A DNA stretch of 64,000 nt from Lachnospiraceae bacterium. Lineage in GTDB: Bacteria; Bacillota; Clostridia; Lachnospirales; Lachnospiraceae. Every line of letters begins with the position of its first letter. Within the stretch, counting starts at the first letter, position 1. Position numbers and translations under genes: made by a program. Shown piece by piece: positions 38,431-46,725 of the stretch. The stretch spans positions 1-64,000 of the forward strand of contig JAFRSD010000017.1 in NCBI GenBank assembly GCA_017427775.1. Reading direction: 5' to 3'. The notes below the pieces were generated by a model. It made no database searches, was not told where the DNA came from, and was given only the letters and a program-made list of their open reading frames with translations.

Positions 38431-40218
38431 TTACTCTACATCCTGCAAAGCGTCGTAACCTTCCTCACCGGTACGAACCTTTACAACATTCTCAACATCG
38501 TATACGAAGATCTTGCCGTCACCGATATGGCCGGTGTACAGAACCTTCTTCGCGGTCTCGATAACGCTTCGAACCGGAACCTTGCTGACAACGATATCAA
38601 CCTGGATCTTAGGAAGCAGGGTTGCCTCAACCGGAACACCACGGTAGTATTCCGGAGTACCCTTCTGCACGCCGCAGCCGAGTACGTGGGATACCGTCAT
38701 ACCGGTAATTCCGAGATCCATCATCGCGTTCTTCAGACTCTCAAGACGCGTTTCCTTACAAACGATCTCAACCTTTGTGAACTTCGGTGAACCGTCATCG
38801 AAGGAAGCCACCTTCTTCACCGGAATCGCTTCCGCAACCGGCGTATCGCCGACAACCGCGACAGGAGCAGCGGGCTGCGGGGCACCTGCAAGAGCGAGGG
38901 TACCGAAACCGTAATCCACGCTTTCAACTGCCGGTACGAAATCGGAGTATGCACTCAGAAGACCATGCTCGGTGCTGTCCAGTCCGCGAAGCTCTTCTTC
39001 CTGCGAAACACGGATGCCGATTGTCTTTTTCAGGATGACAAATGTGATCAGCATCGTTACGGTCGTCCAGGCAAGGATGGCTGCAATACCGAGCGTCTGA
39101 ACGCCCAACAGCTTTGCGCTGCCGGTATAGAACAGACCCTTAAGACCTGCGGGTGCGTCAGGGTTAGCCAGCAGACCTACCGCGATGGTACCCCAGACAC
39201 CGTTTGCAAAATGAACGCCTACGGCACCGACCGGATCGTCAATGTGAAGCTTCAGATCAAGGAACTCTACAGCAACTACTACGAGGATACCGGATACAAC
39301 ACCGACAATCACGGAACCGAGAGCGTCAAGCGCGTCGCATCCTGCGGTGATGCCGACAAGTCCGGCAAGGGAACCGTTCAAACACATCGAGACATCGGGT
39401 TTGCCGTTCTTAACCCAGGTAAATACCATCGTTACACAGGTGGCAACAGCGGGAGCAATCGTCGTGGTTACGAAGATGGATGCAAGGGAGTTTCCGTCCC
39501 AGGCGGCTGCGCCGTTGAAACCGTACCAGCCGAACCAGAGGATGAAGCATCCGAGTGCTCCGAGCGTGATCGCGTGACCGGGAATAGCATTTACCTTCTT
39601 AACCTTACCCTTTTCGTCACGGATGTATTTTCCAAGACGGGGACCTACAAGGATCGCACCGATCAAAGCGGTAACACCGCCGACGGAATGGATGGCTGCG
39701 GAACCTGCAAAATCATGGAAGCCCATCTTAACGAGCCAGCCCTGCGAGTTCCAAACCCAACCGGCTTCCACCGGGTATACAACCAACGAAATAACACCGG
39801 AATAAATACAATACGAAATAAATTTGGTACGTTCTGCCATGGCGCCCGATACGATCGTTGCTGCCGTAGCACAGAACACCAGGTTAAATACGAACGCAGG
39901 GGCATTTCCGTCTGCAAGGAATCCGCCGAAATCGGTCAGGATTTTCAAATTCGGAACGCCGATGAAGCCGCAGACATAATCTTCTGCCATCATCAGGCTG
40001 AAGCCGAGGAGGATAAATACGACAGTGCCGATACAGAAATCCATCAGGTTCTTCATGATGATATTGCCTGCATTCTTGGCACGGGTAAAACCGGTCTCAA
40101 CCATTGCGAATCCGGCCTGCATAAAGAATACAAGGGCTGCGCCGATCAAAAACCAGACGGCGAATACTTCACCGGTAACGGCTTCCTGTAATGCTTTCGT
40201 GATTTCTTCTGTTAACAT
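38431..40218 (-). CDS. Ammonium transporter fused to a PII regulator domain
   Basis: Residues 1-420 are a complete AmtB-type channel with 11 helices; the twin His are in GSAAIHSVGG and AVGVHFANGVWG. After an Ala/Pro-rich linker (about 430-478) comes a full PII (GlnB/GlnK) domain, residues 479-595, with the T-loop QKGTPEYYRG including the Tyr at the usual uridylylation place, and the C-terminal nucleotide-binding TGHIGDGKIFVY and RTGEEG. PII normally docks as a separate protein to close the channel; here the lock is built in. ATG 40218 is chosen over GTG 40227, which is too near the AAGGA site. It follows glnN by 64 bases. Confidence 0.9.
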   Translation of the reverse strand: MLTEEITKALQEAVTGEVFAVWFLIGAALVFFMQAGFAMVETGFTRAKNAGNIIMKNLMDFCIGTVVFILLGFSLMMAEDYVCGFIGVPNLKILTDFGGFLADGNAPAFVFNLVFCATAATIVSGAMAERTKFISYCIYSGVISLVVYPVEAGWVWNSQGWLVKMGFHDFAGSAAIHSVGGVTALIGAILVGPRLGKYIRDEKGKVKKVNAIPGHAITLGALGCFILWFGWYGFNGAAAWDGNSLASIFVTTTIAPAVATCVTMVFTWVKNGKPDVSMCLNGSLAGLVGITAGCDALDALGSVIVGVVSGILVVVAVEFLDLKLHIDDPVGAVGVHFANGVWGTIAVGLLANPDAPAGLKGLFYTGSAKLLGVQTLGIAAILAWTTVTMLITFVILKKTIGIRVSQEEELRGLDSTEHGLLSAYSDFVPAVESVDYGFGTLALAGAPQPAAPVAVVGDTPVAEAIPVKKVASFDDGSPKFTKVEIVCKETRLESLKNAMMDLGITGMTVSHVLGCGVQKGTPEYYRGVPVEATLLPKIQVDIVVSKVPVRSVIETAKKVLYTGHIGDGKIFVYDVENVVKVRTGEEGYDALQDVE

Positions 40219-40282
40219 AGTGGTCACTTCCTTCTTCGGTTATTTGGTTTCCCAATTTGTAAACCCCGCCAATATAACCTTC

Positions 40283-42388
40283 TTATTTTACGCCGAACAG
40301 AAGCTCGCCGTAGGTCGGGAACGGCCAGTAGCTGCGTGCCGTAATAACTTCCGCCTGATCGCACGGGATACGGAGCTCGCTCATCTTCGGCAGGAGAATG
40401 TCTCTTACGAGACCCGACTCTTCGATGATGTCGCCTGCGCCGGCAACCTTAAGAATTGCTTCCGCAAGTTCATCGGTACGTGCGCTGATGGAATCCGTCA
40501 GACTTGACAGCTTCTTAACCAGTTCGGTTTCATATCCGCATCCGAGACCCGGAACAACCGCTTTCTTGGCAGCTGCCGCCTTCGCTACGTCGCTTGCATA
40601 TGCTTCCACGGCCGGAGCAATCAGCGTTCTTGCCATGTCCACCATCGTATTTGCCTCGATTACTACGCTCTTGCAGTAGTTCTCAAGCATGATATCGCAA
40701 CGGGAACGAAGCTCTTCTTCACTGAATACGCCAAGTCCTGTAAGCATCTTAACGTTCTTTTCATCCAGCAGATGCGGCATGCAGTCTGCGGTGGTACGGT
40801 AGTTGAGAAGGCCCCTCTTCTCAGTTGCTTCCTTGATCCATGCATCGTCATAACCGTTACCATTGAAAATAATGCGTTTATGATCGTGGAACGTCTTCTG
40901 AATCATCTCATGAAGCGTTGTCTCGAAATCCTCTGCCTTCTCCAGGCGGTCTGCGTAGATTCTGAGGCTCTCCGCTACGGAAGCGTTCAGCATGATGTTC
41001 GCGCAGGCAATGCTGTTAGAGGAACCGAGCATACGGAACTCGAACTTGTTGCCGGTAAATGCGAACGGTGACGTACGGTTACGGTCGGTCGTGTCACGAT
41101 TGAACTTCGGAAGTACGTCAACACCGAGTTTCATCTGTGTCTTCTCAGCGCCTGCATAAGGCTTGCCGCTCTCAATCGCTTCCATAACGGCATTCAGCTC
41201 ATCGCCGAGGAAGATTGAGATAACAGCCGGAGGTGCCTCATTGGCTCCGAGACGATGGTCGTTACCTGCGGTGGCAACGGAAAGTCTCAACAGATCCTGG
41301 TAATCGTCAACCGCTTTGATCACGGCACACAGGAACAACAGGAACTGTGCATTTTCATAAGGCGTCTCGCCCGGGGAAAGAAGGTTCTGGCCGTTATCGG
41401 TAGCGATGGACCAGTTGTTATGTTTACCGGAACCGTTCACGCCTGCGAAGGGCTTCTCATGTAAGAGACATACAAGACCGTGCTTTGCGGCAACCTTCTG
41501 CATGATCTCCATCGTCAGCTGGTTGTGGTCGGTTGCGATGTTGGTCGTGGAGTAGATCGGTGCCAGCTCATGCTGCGCGGGAGCCACCTCGTTGTGCTCC
41601 GTCTTAGCAAGGATGCCGAGCTTCCAAAGTTCTTCGTTCAGTTCTTCCATGAAAGCGGCAACTCTCGGCTTGATAACACCGAAGTAATGATCGTCCATCT
41701 CCTGTCCCTTCGGAGGCTTCGCACCGAAAAGGGTGCGGCCGGTGAAGCAAAGGTCAGGACGTTTGTTAAACATTTCTTTCGTAACAAGGAAGTATTCCTG
41801 CTCCGGACCTACCGAGGAAACAACGCGTTTCGCGGTCTTGTTTCCGAACAGCTTCAGGATTCGGAGAGCTTCTTTGCTGAGCACTTCCATCGAACGGAGC
41901 AAAGGCGTTTTCTTATCAAGGGCCGGTCCGCCGTAGGAACAGAACGCCGTCGGGATGCAAAGCGTCTTTCCTTTAATGAATGCGTAAGAGGTAGGATCCC
42001 ATGCGGTATATCCTCTCGCCTCGAAGGTTGCGCGGAGGCCGCCGCTCGGGAACGAGGATGCGTCCGGCTCACCTTTGATGAGCTCCTTGCCGGAGAATTC
42101 CATGATCACGCCGCCGTCGGGAGACGGGGAGATAAAACTGTCATGCTTTTCCGCGGTAATACCGGTAAGCGGCTGGAACCAATGGGTGAAATGTGTAGCT
42201 CCCTTCGATACCGCCCAGTCCTTCATCGCTTCCGCCACGGCATTGGCAACCCGGATATCCAGCTCCGCGCCTTCATCAATCGTGCGGCGCAAAGAAGAGT
42301 AAACCTTTGCTGAAAGCTTTGCCTTCATTACTCTGTCGTCAAATACCATGCTTCCGAAGTAATCGGAAATCGTTTTCGTAGTTTCCAT
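40283..42388 (-). CDS. glnN: Glutamine synthetase type III
   Basis: The 701-residue length and the N-terminal pattern [52 protein letters not shown] and [19 protein letters not shown] identify the large type III enzyme of anaerobes. It makes glutamine from glutamate, ammonium and ATP in the cytosol. ATG 42388 follows AAAGGAG; the open frame upstream crosses an RNA leader. It is the first gene of the nitrogen operon, with a consensus promoter at 42565-42593 and two tandem hexaloop-hairpin/terminator units in between, so expression needs antitermination. Confidence 0.93.
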   Translation of the reverse strand: METTKTISDYFGSMVFDDRVMKAKLSAKVYSSLRRTIDEGAELDIRVANAVAEAMKDWAVSKGATHFTHWFQPLTGITAEKHDSFISPSPDGGVIMEFSGKELIKGEPDASSFPSGGLRATFEARGYTAWDPTSYAFIKGKTLCIPTAFCSYGGPALDKKTPLLRSMEVLSKEALRILKLFGNKTAKRVVSSVGPEQEYFLVTKEMFNKRPDLCFTGRTLFGAKPPKGQEMDDHYFGVIKPRVAAFMEELNEELWKLGILAKTEHNEVAPAQHELAPIYSTTNIATDHNQLTMEIMQKVAAKHGLVCLLHEKPFAGVNGSGKHNNWSIATDNGQNLLSPGETPYENAQFLLFLCAVIKAVDDYQDLLRLSVATAGNDHRLGANEAPPAVISIFLGDELNAVMEAIESGKPYAGAEKTQMKLGVDVLPKFNRDTTDRNRTSPFAFTGNKFEFRMLGSSNSIACANIMLNASVAESLRIYADRLEKAEDFETTLHEMIQKTFHDHKRIIFNGNGYDDAWIKEATEKRGLLNYRTTADCMPHLLDEKNVKMLTGLGVFSEEELRSRCDIMLENYCKSVVIEANTMVDMARTLIAPAVEAYASDVAKAAAAKKAVVPGLGCGYETELVKKLSSLTDSISARTDELAEAILKVAGAGDIIEESGLVRDILLPKMSELRIPCDQAEVITARSYWPFPTYGELLFGVK

Positions 42389-42421
42389 CGTGCGTCTCCT
42401 TTCATATCGGAAATAAAGAAA

Positions 42422-42452
42422 GCGCCTCTCATGCCATAGACATGAAAGACGC
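42422..42452 (-). terminator. glnN leader terminator 2 (proximal)
   Basis: On the minus strand GCGTCTTTCATG pairs with CATGAGAGGCGC (with G-T pairs), seven-base loop, followed by TTTCTTTATTT. The first stem bases are shared with the hexaloop hairpin at 42445-42462, so the two folds exclude each other. Confidence 0.8.
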
Positions 42453-42462
42453 CATTGCCTTT
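42445..42462 (-). promoter_or_regulatory. ANTAR-type hexaloop hairpin 2 in the glnN leader
   Basis: On the minus strand AAAGGC pairs with GTCTTT around the six-base loop AATGGC, which has A at position 1 and G at position 4, the marks of ANTAR-protein targets. Its 3' arm is the 5' arm of terminator 2. Binding would hold the terminator open. Confidence 0.7.
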
Positions 42463-42515
42463 CCGAAATACGTATTCTGTTTATGATCGTGCGGGTGTCC
42501 CGCAAAAAAGAAAAA

Positions 42516-42544
42516 GCGCCTCTGAGCCTGTTGCTCAAAGACGC
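42516..42544 (-). terminator. glnN leader terminator 1 (distal)
   Basis: On the minus strand GCGTCTTTGAGC pairs with GCTCAGAGGCGC (12 bp with two G-T pairs), five-base loop, followed by TTTTTCTTTTTT, a very strong intrinsic terminator within 50 bases of the predicted transcription start. Confidence 0.88.
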
Positions 42545-42554
42545 CGTTGCCTTT
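42537..42554 (-). promoter_or_regulatory. ANTAR-type hexaloop hairpin 1 in the glnN leader
   Basis: AAAGGC pairs with GTCTTT around loop AACGGC (A at 1, G at 4). It starts only a few bases from the predicted 5' end, and its 3' arm is the first arm of terminator 1. Same stem as hairpin 2, one loop base different. Confidence 0.7.
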
Positions 42555-42564
42555 TCATGTGCCA

Positions 42565-42593
42565 TTTATACACCTTGCCGCGCAGAATGTCAA
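42565..42593 (-). promoter_or_regulatory. Promoter of the glnN operon
   Basis: On the minus strand TTGACA (42588-42593) and TATAAA (42565-42570), 17 bases apart. The predicted start near 42558 leaves about 170 bases of leader. The region 42389-42745 has no gene; it holds this leader, a hairpin and the divergent amidase promoter. Confidence 0.85.
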
Positions 42594-42662
42594 GCCTCTT
42601 TTTCAAAAATCCCTTGCGTAAGATTTTTCGCATCCCCGTAACGGCGGGATTGCAACGACAGC

Positions 42663-42689
42663 AGAGCCGGTCTATGGATGACCGGCTCT
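42663..42689. terminator. Hairpin between the divergent promoters
   Basis: AGAGCCGGTC (42663-42672) and GACCGGCTCT (42680-42689) pair perfectly; TTCTCTTGTG follows on the plus strand. It lies upstream of both promoters, so it may insulate the amidase gene from stray transcription. Confidence 0.5.
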
Positions 42690-42693
42690 TCTC

Positions 42694-42722
42694 TTGTGTG
42701 AGGCACTGTTCTATGCTATCAT
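42694..42722 (+). promoter_or_regulatory. Promoter of the amidase gene
   Basis: TTGTGT (42694-42699) and TATCAT (42717-42722), 17 bases apart, about 24 bases before ATG 42746. Confidence 0.6.
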
Positions 42723-42745
42723 GGAATGCGGAGGAGGGACGGACT

Positions 42746-44002
42746 ATGGATAGGATATCGGAAGCGATCCGCCGTGCAAAAGAAATCGGCGGACCGGACG
42801 TATTGAATTGTATTGCGGAACTCGATGAGAACGCTGCAGCAACAGCGATGCCGGGAGATACGCTCCCGCTTTCGGGGATTCCCATTCTTATTAAAGACAA
42901 CATAGACGTCAAAGGATTCCATACGACGGCCGGGAGCCTTGCGTTAGCGGACAATCTGGCGGAGAAGGACGCGCCCGTGATCGCGAATCTGCGCCGAAAC
43001 GGTGCCGTCATTATCGGGAAAGCCAACATGACCGAATTTGCCAATTTCGTTTCGACGAATATGCCCGGCGGATACAGTTCCCGCGGCGGGCAGGTCAGGC
43101 ATGCGGTAAGCGCGGACCTGGATCCGCTCGGATCATCCACCGGTTCGGCTGTTGCGGTGGCAGCAGGCATTGTTCCGATGGCGGTCGGAACCGACACTTC
43201 CCATTCGGTTACAGGCTGCGCGATGGGCAACGGCATCTGCGGATTAAAGCCGCCGGCAGGCACCCTTTCGCAGGAGGGAATCATTCCGATTTCGAAGACC
43301 TTCGACAGTGCCGGGGCAATGGCCATGAATATGAAGGATACGCTCCTGCTCTATTCCGCCATGCGGGACGAACCGTTACCCGAGATTAAACCGACCCCCG
43401 CAGGAGAACTTCGGATTGCGGTGAATACGGCCAACGCCGATATGAACCCGGAGGAACGAAAGGCATTCCTTAGTGAAGTAATCGAGACTCTCAGGAAAAA
43501 CGGAGCCGTAATTGCCGATGTCGATGAGCCGCCGACACCGGAACTTCCCGCAATAATGAAACGGGAGTTCGGACCGGGACTCGCGGAATACCTGAAAAAG
43601 AGTACGGCTAAGCTTAAGACGCTTAAAGAAATCGTCGAATACTTCGAGGCACACCCGGATACGATGATGAAGTACGGGTACGATTTGCTGCAGGGAGCGC
43701 TGTACGAGGATTCGGAAGGGCCCTCGGTAGAGGAAGCGTACCAAAAGGCCATGAAATCCCGTGCGAATCAGATCAAGAATGTCACGGAGGAAATCGCGGA
43801 TTTCGATGCCGTGCTGATTACCGGTCCGACCTACGTCAATCACCTCTGCGGGCTTCCGACAGTCACTGTTGCCGGCGAAAGTTCTGACTCCCATGGCGTG
43901 AGGCAGGCGTTAATGCTGTACGGAACAGACGAGTGCAGACTGTATGCGGCAGCACTTACGGTGGAAAGTCTGTTAAAAAAGTGCTTGACAAATAAAAAAT
44001 GA
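42746..44002 (+). CDS. Amidase-signature family protein
   Basis: The 418-residue protein has the Ser-Ser-Lys triad regions of the family: Lys in GIPILIKDN, the cis-Ser in DPLGSSTGSAVAVAAG and the nucleophile Ser region GTDTSHSVTGCAMGNGICGLKPP. The last differs from the usual GTDTGGSIR-x-PA-x-x-CG, although Ser is kept. Similar proteins hydrolyse amides; GatA, the tRNA amidotransferase subunit, is the best-known relative, but no gatB or gatC is near. ATG 42746 after GGAGGAGGG. Its 3' end contains the promoter of the glutamate synthase operon, and a role in releasing ammonium is suggested by position only. Confidence 0.82.
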   Translation: MDRISEAIRRAKEIGGPDVLNCIAELDENAAATAMPGDTLPLSGIPILIKDNIDVKGFHTTAGSLALADNLAEKDAPVIANLRRNGAVIIGKANMTEFANFVSTNMPGGYSSRGGQVRHAVSADLDPLGSSTGSAVAVAAGIVPMAVGTDTSHSVTGCAMGNGICGLKPPAGTLSQEGIIPISKTFDSAGAMAMNMKDTLLLYSAMRDEPLPEIKPTPAGELRIAVNTANADMNPEERKAFLSEVIETLRKNGAVIADVDEPPTPELPAIMKREFGPGLAEYLKKSTAKLKTLKEIVEYFEAHPDTMMKYGYDLLQGALYEDSEGPSVEEAYQKAMKSRANQIKNVTEEIADFDAVLITGPTYVNHLCGLPTVTVAGESSDSHGVRQALMLYGTDECRLYAAALTVESLLKKCLTNKK

Positions 44003-44013
44003 AACATTACAAT
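43985..44013 (+). promoter_or_regulatory. Promoter of the glutamate synthase operon
   Basis: TTGACA (43985-43990) and TACAAT (44008-44013), 17 bases apart, embedded in the last codons of the amidase gene. The predicted start is at about 44020. Confidence 0.82.
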
Positions 44014-44019
44014 GCGGTT

Positions 44020-44041
44020 AAATGAGCAAAGGCGTTCATTT
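44020..44041 (+). promoter_or_regulatory. ANTAR-type hexaloop hairpin of the glutamate synthase leader
   Basis: AAATGAGC pairs with GTTCATTT (8 bp, one G-T) around loop AAAGGC: A at position 1, G at position 4. It begins at the predicted 5' end. Its loop and 3' arm form the 5' arm of the terminator at 44028-44077. The loop pattern AANGGC matches both hairpins of the glnN leader. Confidence 0.72.
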
Positions 44042-44077
44042 TCATACCCGAAAGGGGTGTGGAAGTGGACGCCTTTT
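44028..44077 (+). terminator. Leader terminator of the glutamate synthase operon
   Basis: A 22-bp stem (44028-44049 with 44055-44076) in which the only imperfect pairs are four G-T wobbles, loop GAAAG, followed by TTCTGTGTT. It lies 40 bases before ATG 44116 and must be avoided for expression. Confidence 0.85.
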
Positions 44078-44115
44078 CTGTGTTATCCGGAGTTTTTCCA
44101 AAGGAGGAAATAAAC

Positions 44116-45216
44116 ATGGCTGCGTTACGGGAAGGCGAAGTCCGGATTCCGTCCGGATGTGCGATAGCTGCCGTTATCTCAAAAGAAGGAAAGAAAATGA
44201 GCGGACAGGCGATCATTGAGTCGATGAAGCCGATGCATGACCGAAGCAACGGACTCGGCGGCGGATTTGCCGGCTACGGAATCTATCCGCAGTATAAAGA
44301 TTACTATGCATTCCACCTGTTCTTTGATTGCCGTGATACCAGAAAGGCCTGTGAGGCTTTTCTTAAAGAACATTTTGAAGTGATCAAGGGTGAGCTGATC
44401 CCGACCAGAAAGATTCCGGAGATCACGGACGAGCCTATCATCTGGCGTTATTTCGTAACGCCGCTCAAGTCGGTTCTTGCGGATCTGCAGCTCGATGAGA
44501 AGGAATTCGTGGCTCGCACCGTTATGAAGATCAATACGGAAATGGACGGCGCGTATGTCTTCTCAAGCGGCAAGAATATGGGAACCTTCAAGGCTGTCGG
44601 CTTCCCCGAGGATGTAGGCCGGTTCTACCGCCTCGATGAGTATGAAGGCTACTGCTGGACCGCGCACGGCCGTTATCCGACCAACACCCCCGGCTGGTGG
44701 GGCGGCGCGCATCCGTTCACACTCCTAGATTATTCGGTTGTCCACAACGGCGAGATTTCGTCGTACGATGCCAACCGCCGCTTCATCGAGATGTTCGGCT
44801 ACAAATGCAACCTCCAGACCGATACGGAGGTTATCACTTACATTTTAGACTATCTCCTTCGTGTGCAGGGTCTGACGCTCACGGAAGCGGCCAACGTCAT
44901 CGCCGCCCCGTTCTGGAGCACGATTGAAGCAAAAACCGATGAATATGAGAAGAAGAAACTGGAATTCCTGCGGACCGTGTTCCCGAGCCTGCTCGTCACG
45001 GGACCTTTCTCGATCGTCCTCGGATTTGACGGCGGCCTGATGGCCCTCAACGACCGTCTGAAACTACGGTCGATGGTGGTCGGCGAGAAAGACGACAAAG
45101 TCTATATCGCCAGCGAGGAAGCTGCAATACGCGTTATGGAGCCGGATGTAACGAAAATCTGGGCTCCGGCCGGCGGTGAACCGGTAATCGTTCGCGTAAA
45201 GGAAGGAGCATACTGA
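44116..45216 (+). CDS. Glutamate synthase, glutaminase (GATase II) subunit
   Basis: The 366-residue protein is the class II amidotransferase part of a split glutamate synthase. MAALREGEVRIPSGC ends in the presumed N-terminal nucleophile Cys (residue 15) after a short propeptide. HGRYPTNTPGWWGGAHPF, HNGEISSY and LQTDTEV are the glutaminase motifs. It frees ammonia from glutamine for the synthase subunit. ATG 44116 follows AAGGAGG. Its stop overlaps the next start (TGATG). Expression depends on the leader terminator upstream. Confidence 0.85.
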   Translation: MAALREGEVRIPSGCAIAAVISKEGKKMSGQAIIESMKPMHDRSNGLGGGFAGYGIYPQYKDYYAFHLFFDCRDTRKACEAFLKEHFEVIKGELIPTRKIPEITDEPIIWRYFVTPLKSVLADLQLDEKEFVARTVMKINTEMDGAYVFSSGKNMGTFKAVGFPEDVGRFYRLDEYEGYCWTAHGRYPTNTPGWWGGAHPFTLLDYSVVHNGEISSYDANRRFIEMFGYKCNLQTDTEVITYILDYLLRVQGLTLTEAANVIAAPFWSTIEAKTDEYEKKKLEFLRTVFPSLLVTGPFSIVLGFDGGLMALNDRLKLRSMVVGEKDDKVYIASEEAAIRVMEPDVTKIWAPAGGEPVIVRVKEGAY

Positions 45217-46721
45217 TGGGCATCGATTTTATCTATCCGGAATTTGAAGTTGTGCGGAACCCGGACCGCTGCATTGCCTGCCGCGTCTGCGAACGGCAAT
45301 GCGCCAACGAAGTACATACACTGAACCCCGACACCGGCCGGATGATCAGCGACGAAAGCAAATGCGTCAACTGCCAGCGCTGCGTATCGCTCTGTCCGAC
45401 CCGGGCTTTGAAGATCGTCAAGAGCGACTGCCTGCTTCGGGAAAATGCGAACTGGCAGAATGATACGATCCGTGAAATCTACAAACAGGCGGGAAGCGGC
45501 GGCGTACTGCTCTCTTCGATGGGCAATCCGAAACCGCTCCCGGTTTACTGGGACAAGATCCTGATCAATGCTTCGCAGGTTACCAACCCTCCGATCGACC
45601 CGCTCCGTGAGCCGATGGAAACGCAGGTAACACTCGGCAAGCGTCCGAAGGCCATGAAACGTGACGAGAACGACAAGCTGATCTGCGAACTCCCGCCGCA
45701 TGTAACCCTTTCCATGCCGGTAATGTTCTCGGCCATGAGCTACGGTTCCATCAGTTATAACGCGCATGCATCCCTTGCACGCGCGGCTACGGAACTCGGC
45801 ATCCTTTACAATACCGGTGAGGGCGGACTGCACGAAGACTTCTATGTATACGGACCGAATACGATCGTACAGGTTGCAAGCGGACGTTTCGGCGTGCATG
45901 AGCAGTACCTCGAAGCCGGCGCGGCAATCGAGATCAAGATGGGCCAGGGCGCAAAGCCCGGTATCGGCGGACATCTTCCCGGCGCGAAAATCGTCGGCGA
46001 CGTATCGCGTACCCGTATGATTCCCGAGGGTTCGGACGCCATCTCTCCGGCTCCTCACCATGACATTTATTCGATTGAAGACTTAAGACAGCTTGTCTTC
46101 TCCCTGAAGGAAGCAACCGGCTACCGGAAACCCGTTATCGTTAAGGTAGCTGCCGTACATAACATAGCAGCAATCGCAAGCGGTATCGCCCGCAGCGGTG
46201 CCGACATCATCGCGATCGACGGTTTCCGCGGCGGTACCGGCGCGGCTCCCACCAGAATCCGTGATAATGTAGGTATCCCGATCGAGCTTGCGCTTGCAGC
46301 CGTAGACCAGCGTCTCCGTGACGAAGGAATCCGTAACGATGTATCTCTCGTTGTCGGCGGTTCCATCCGAAGCGCTTCCGATGTTGTCAAAGCCATCGCA
46401 CTCGGCGCAGACGCCTGCTATATCGCGACTGCTGCCCTTCTTGCACTCGGCTGTCATCTGTGCCGTACCTGTCAGAGCGGCAAATGTAACTGGGGTATCG
46501 CGACCCAGCGTCCGGACCTTGTAAAACGTCTCAATCCCGACCTTGGCAGTGAACGTCTCATCAACCTGATGACCGCCTGGAAGCACGAGATCAAAGAGCT
46601 CATGGGCGGCATGGGAATCAACTCCGTCGAAGCTCTTCGCGGTAACCGCCTGATGCTCCGCGGCGTCGGTCTGAACGAAAAAGAACTGGAGATTCTCGGA
46701 ATCTCCCACGCAGGAGAGTAA
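45216..46721 (+). CDS. Glutamate synthase, FMN/Fe-S synthase subunit
   Basis: The 501-residue protein starts with a ferredoxin-like domain (CIACRVCERQC and CVNCQRCVSLCP, about residues 19-66), followed by the FMN barrel: MPVMFSAMSYGSISYNA, GQGAKPGIGGHLPG, IDGFRGGTGAAP and the 3Fe-4S Cys set CHLCRTCQSGKCNWGI. It joins ammonia to 2-oxoglutarate and reduces the product. This is the archaeal-type GltB form, also common in Clostridia. ATG 45216 overlaps the upstream stop. Confidence 0.88.
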   Translation: MGIDFIYPEFEVVRNPDRCIACRVCERQCANEVHTLNPDTGRMISDESKCVNCQRCVSLCPTRALKIVKSDCLLRENANWQNDTIREIYKQAGSGGVLLSSMGNPKPLPVYWDKILINASQVTNPPIDPLREPMETQVTLGKRPKAMKRDENDKLICELPPHVTLSMPVMFSAMSYGSISYNAHASLARAATELGILYNTGEGGLHEDFYVYGPNTIVQVASGRFGVHEQYLEAGAAIEIKMGQGAKPGIGGHLPGAKIVGDVSRTRMIPEGSDAISPAPHHDIYSIEDLRQLVFSLKEATGYRKPVIVKVAAVHNIAAIASGIARSGADIIAIDGFRGGTGAAPTRIRDNVGIPIELALAAVDQRLRDEGIRNDVSLVVGGSIRSASDVVKAIALGADACYIATAALLALGCHLCRTCQSGKCNWGIATQRPDLVKRLNPDLGSERLINLMTAWKHEIKELMGGMGINSVEALRGNRLMLRGVGLNEKELEILGISHAGE

Positions 46722-46725
46722 GCCT

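Noticed and set aside
38965-40191. Plus-strand open frame (408 codons) opposite the ammonium transporter
   Set aside because: Shadow of the real gene, low-complexity product, no ribosome binding site.
40233-40276. Hairpin (GGTTAT/ATAACC) between glnN and amt-PII as a terminator
   Set aside because: The stem is interrupted and no T-run follows; the two genes are likely co-transcribed.
42422-42544. The two near-identical leader units as a CRISPR or mobile repeat
   Set aside because: Only two copies, with differing hairpin tops and a promoter and gene in register; they are RNA attenuators.
42422-42560. Glutamine riboswitch in the glnN leader
   Set aside because: The conserved bases of the known glutamine-binding motifs are not seen; the hexaloop hairpins and terminator overlap fit ANTAR control better.
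44005-44020. A second hexaloop (AATGCG, A at 1 and G at 4) just upstream of the glutamate synthase leader hairpin
   Set aside because: It overlaps the -10 box, so it would not be in the transcript from the predicted promoter, and its stem needs a two-base bulge.
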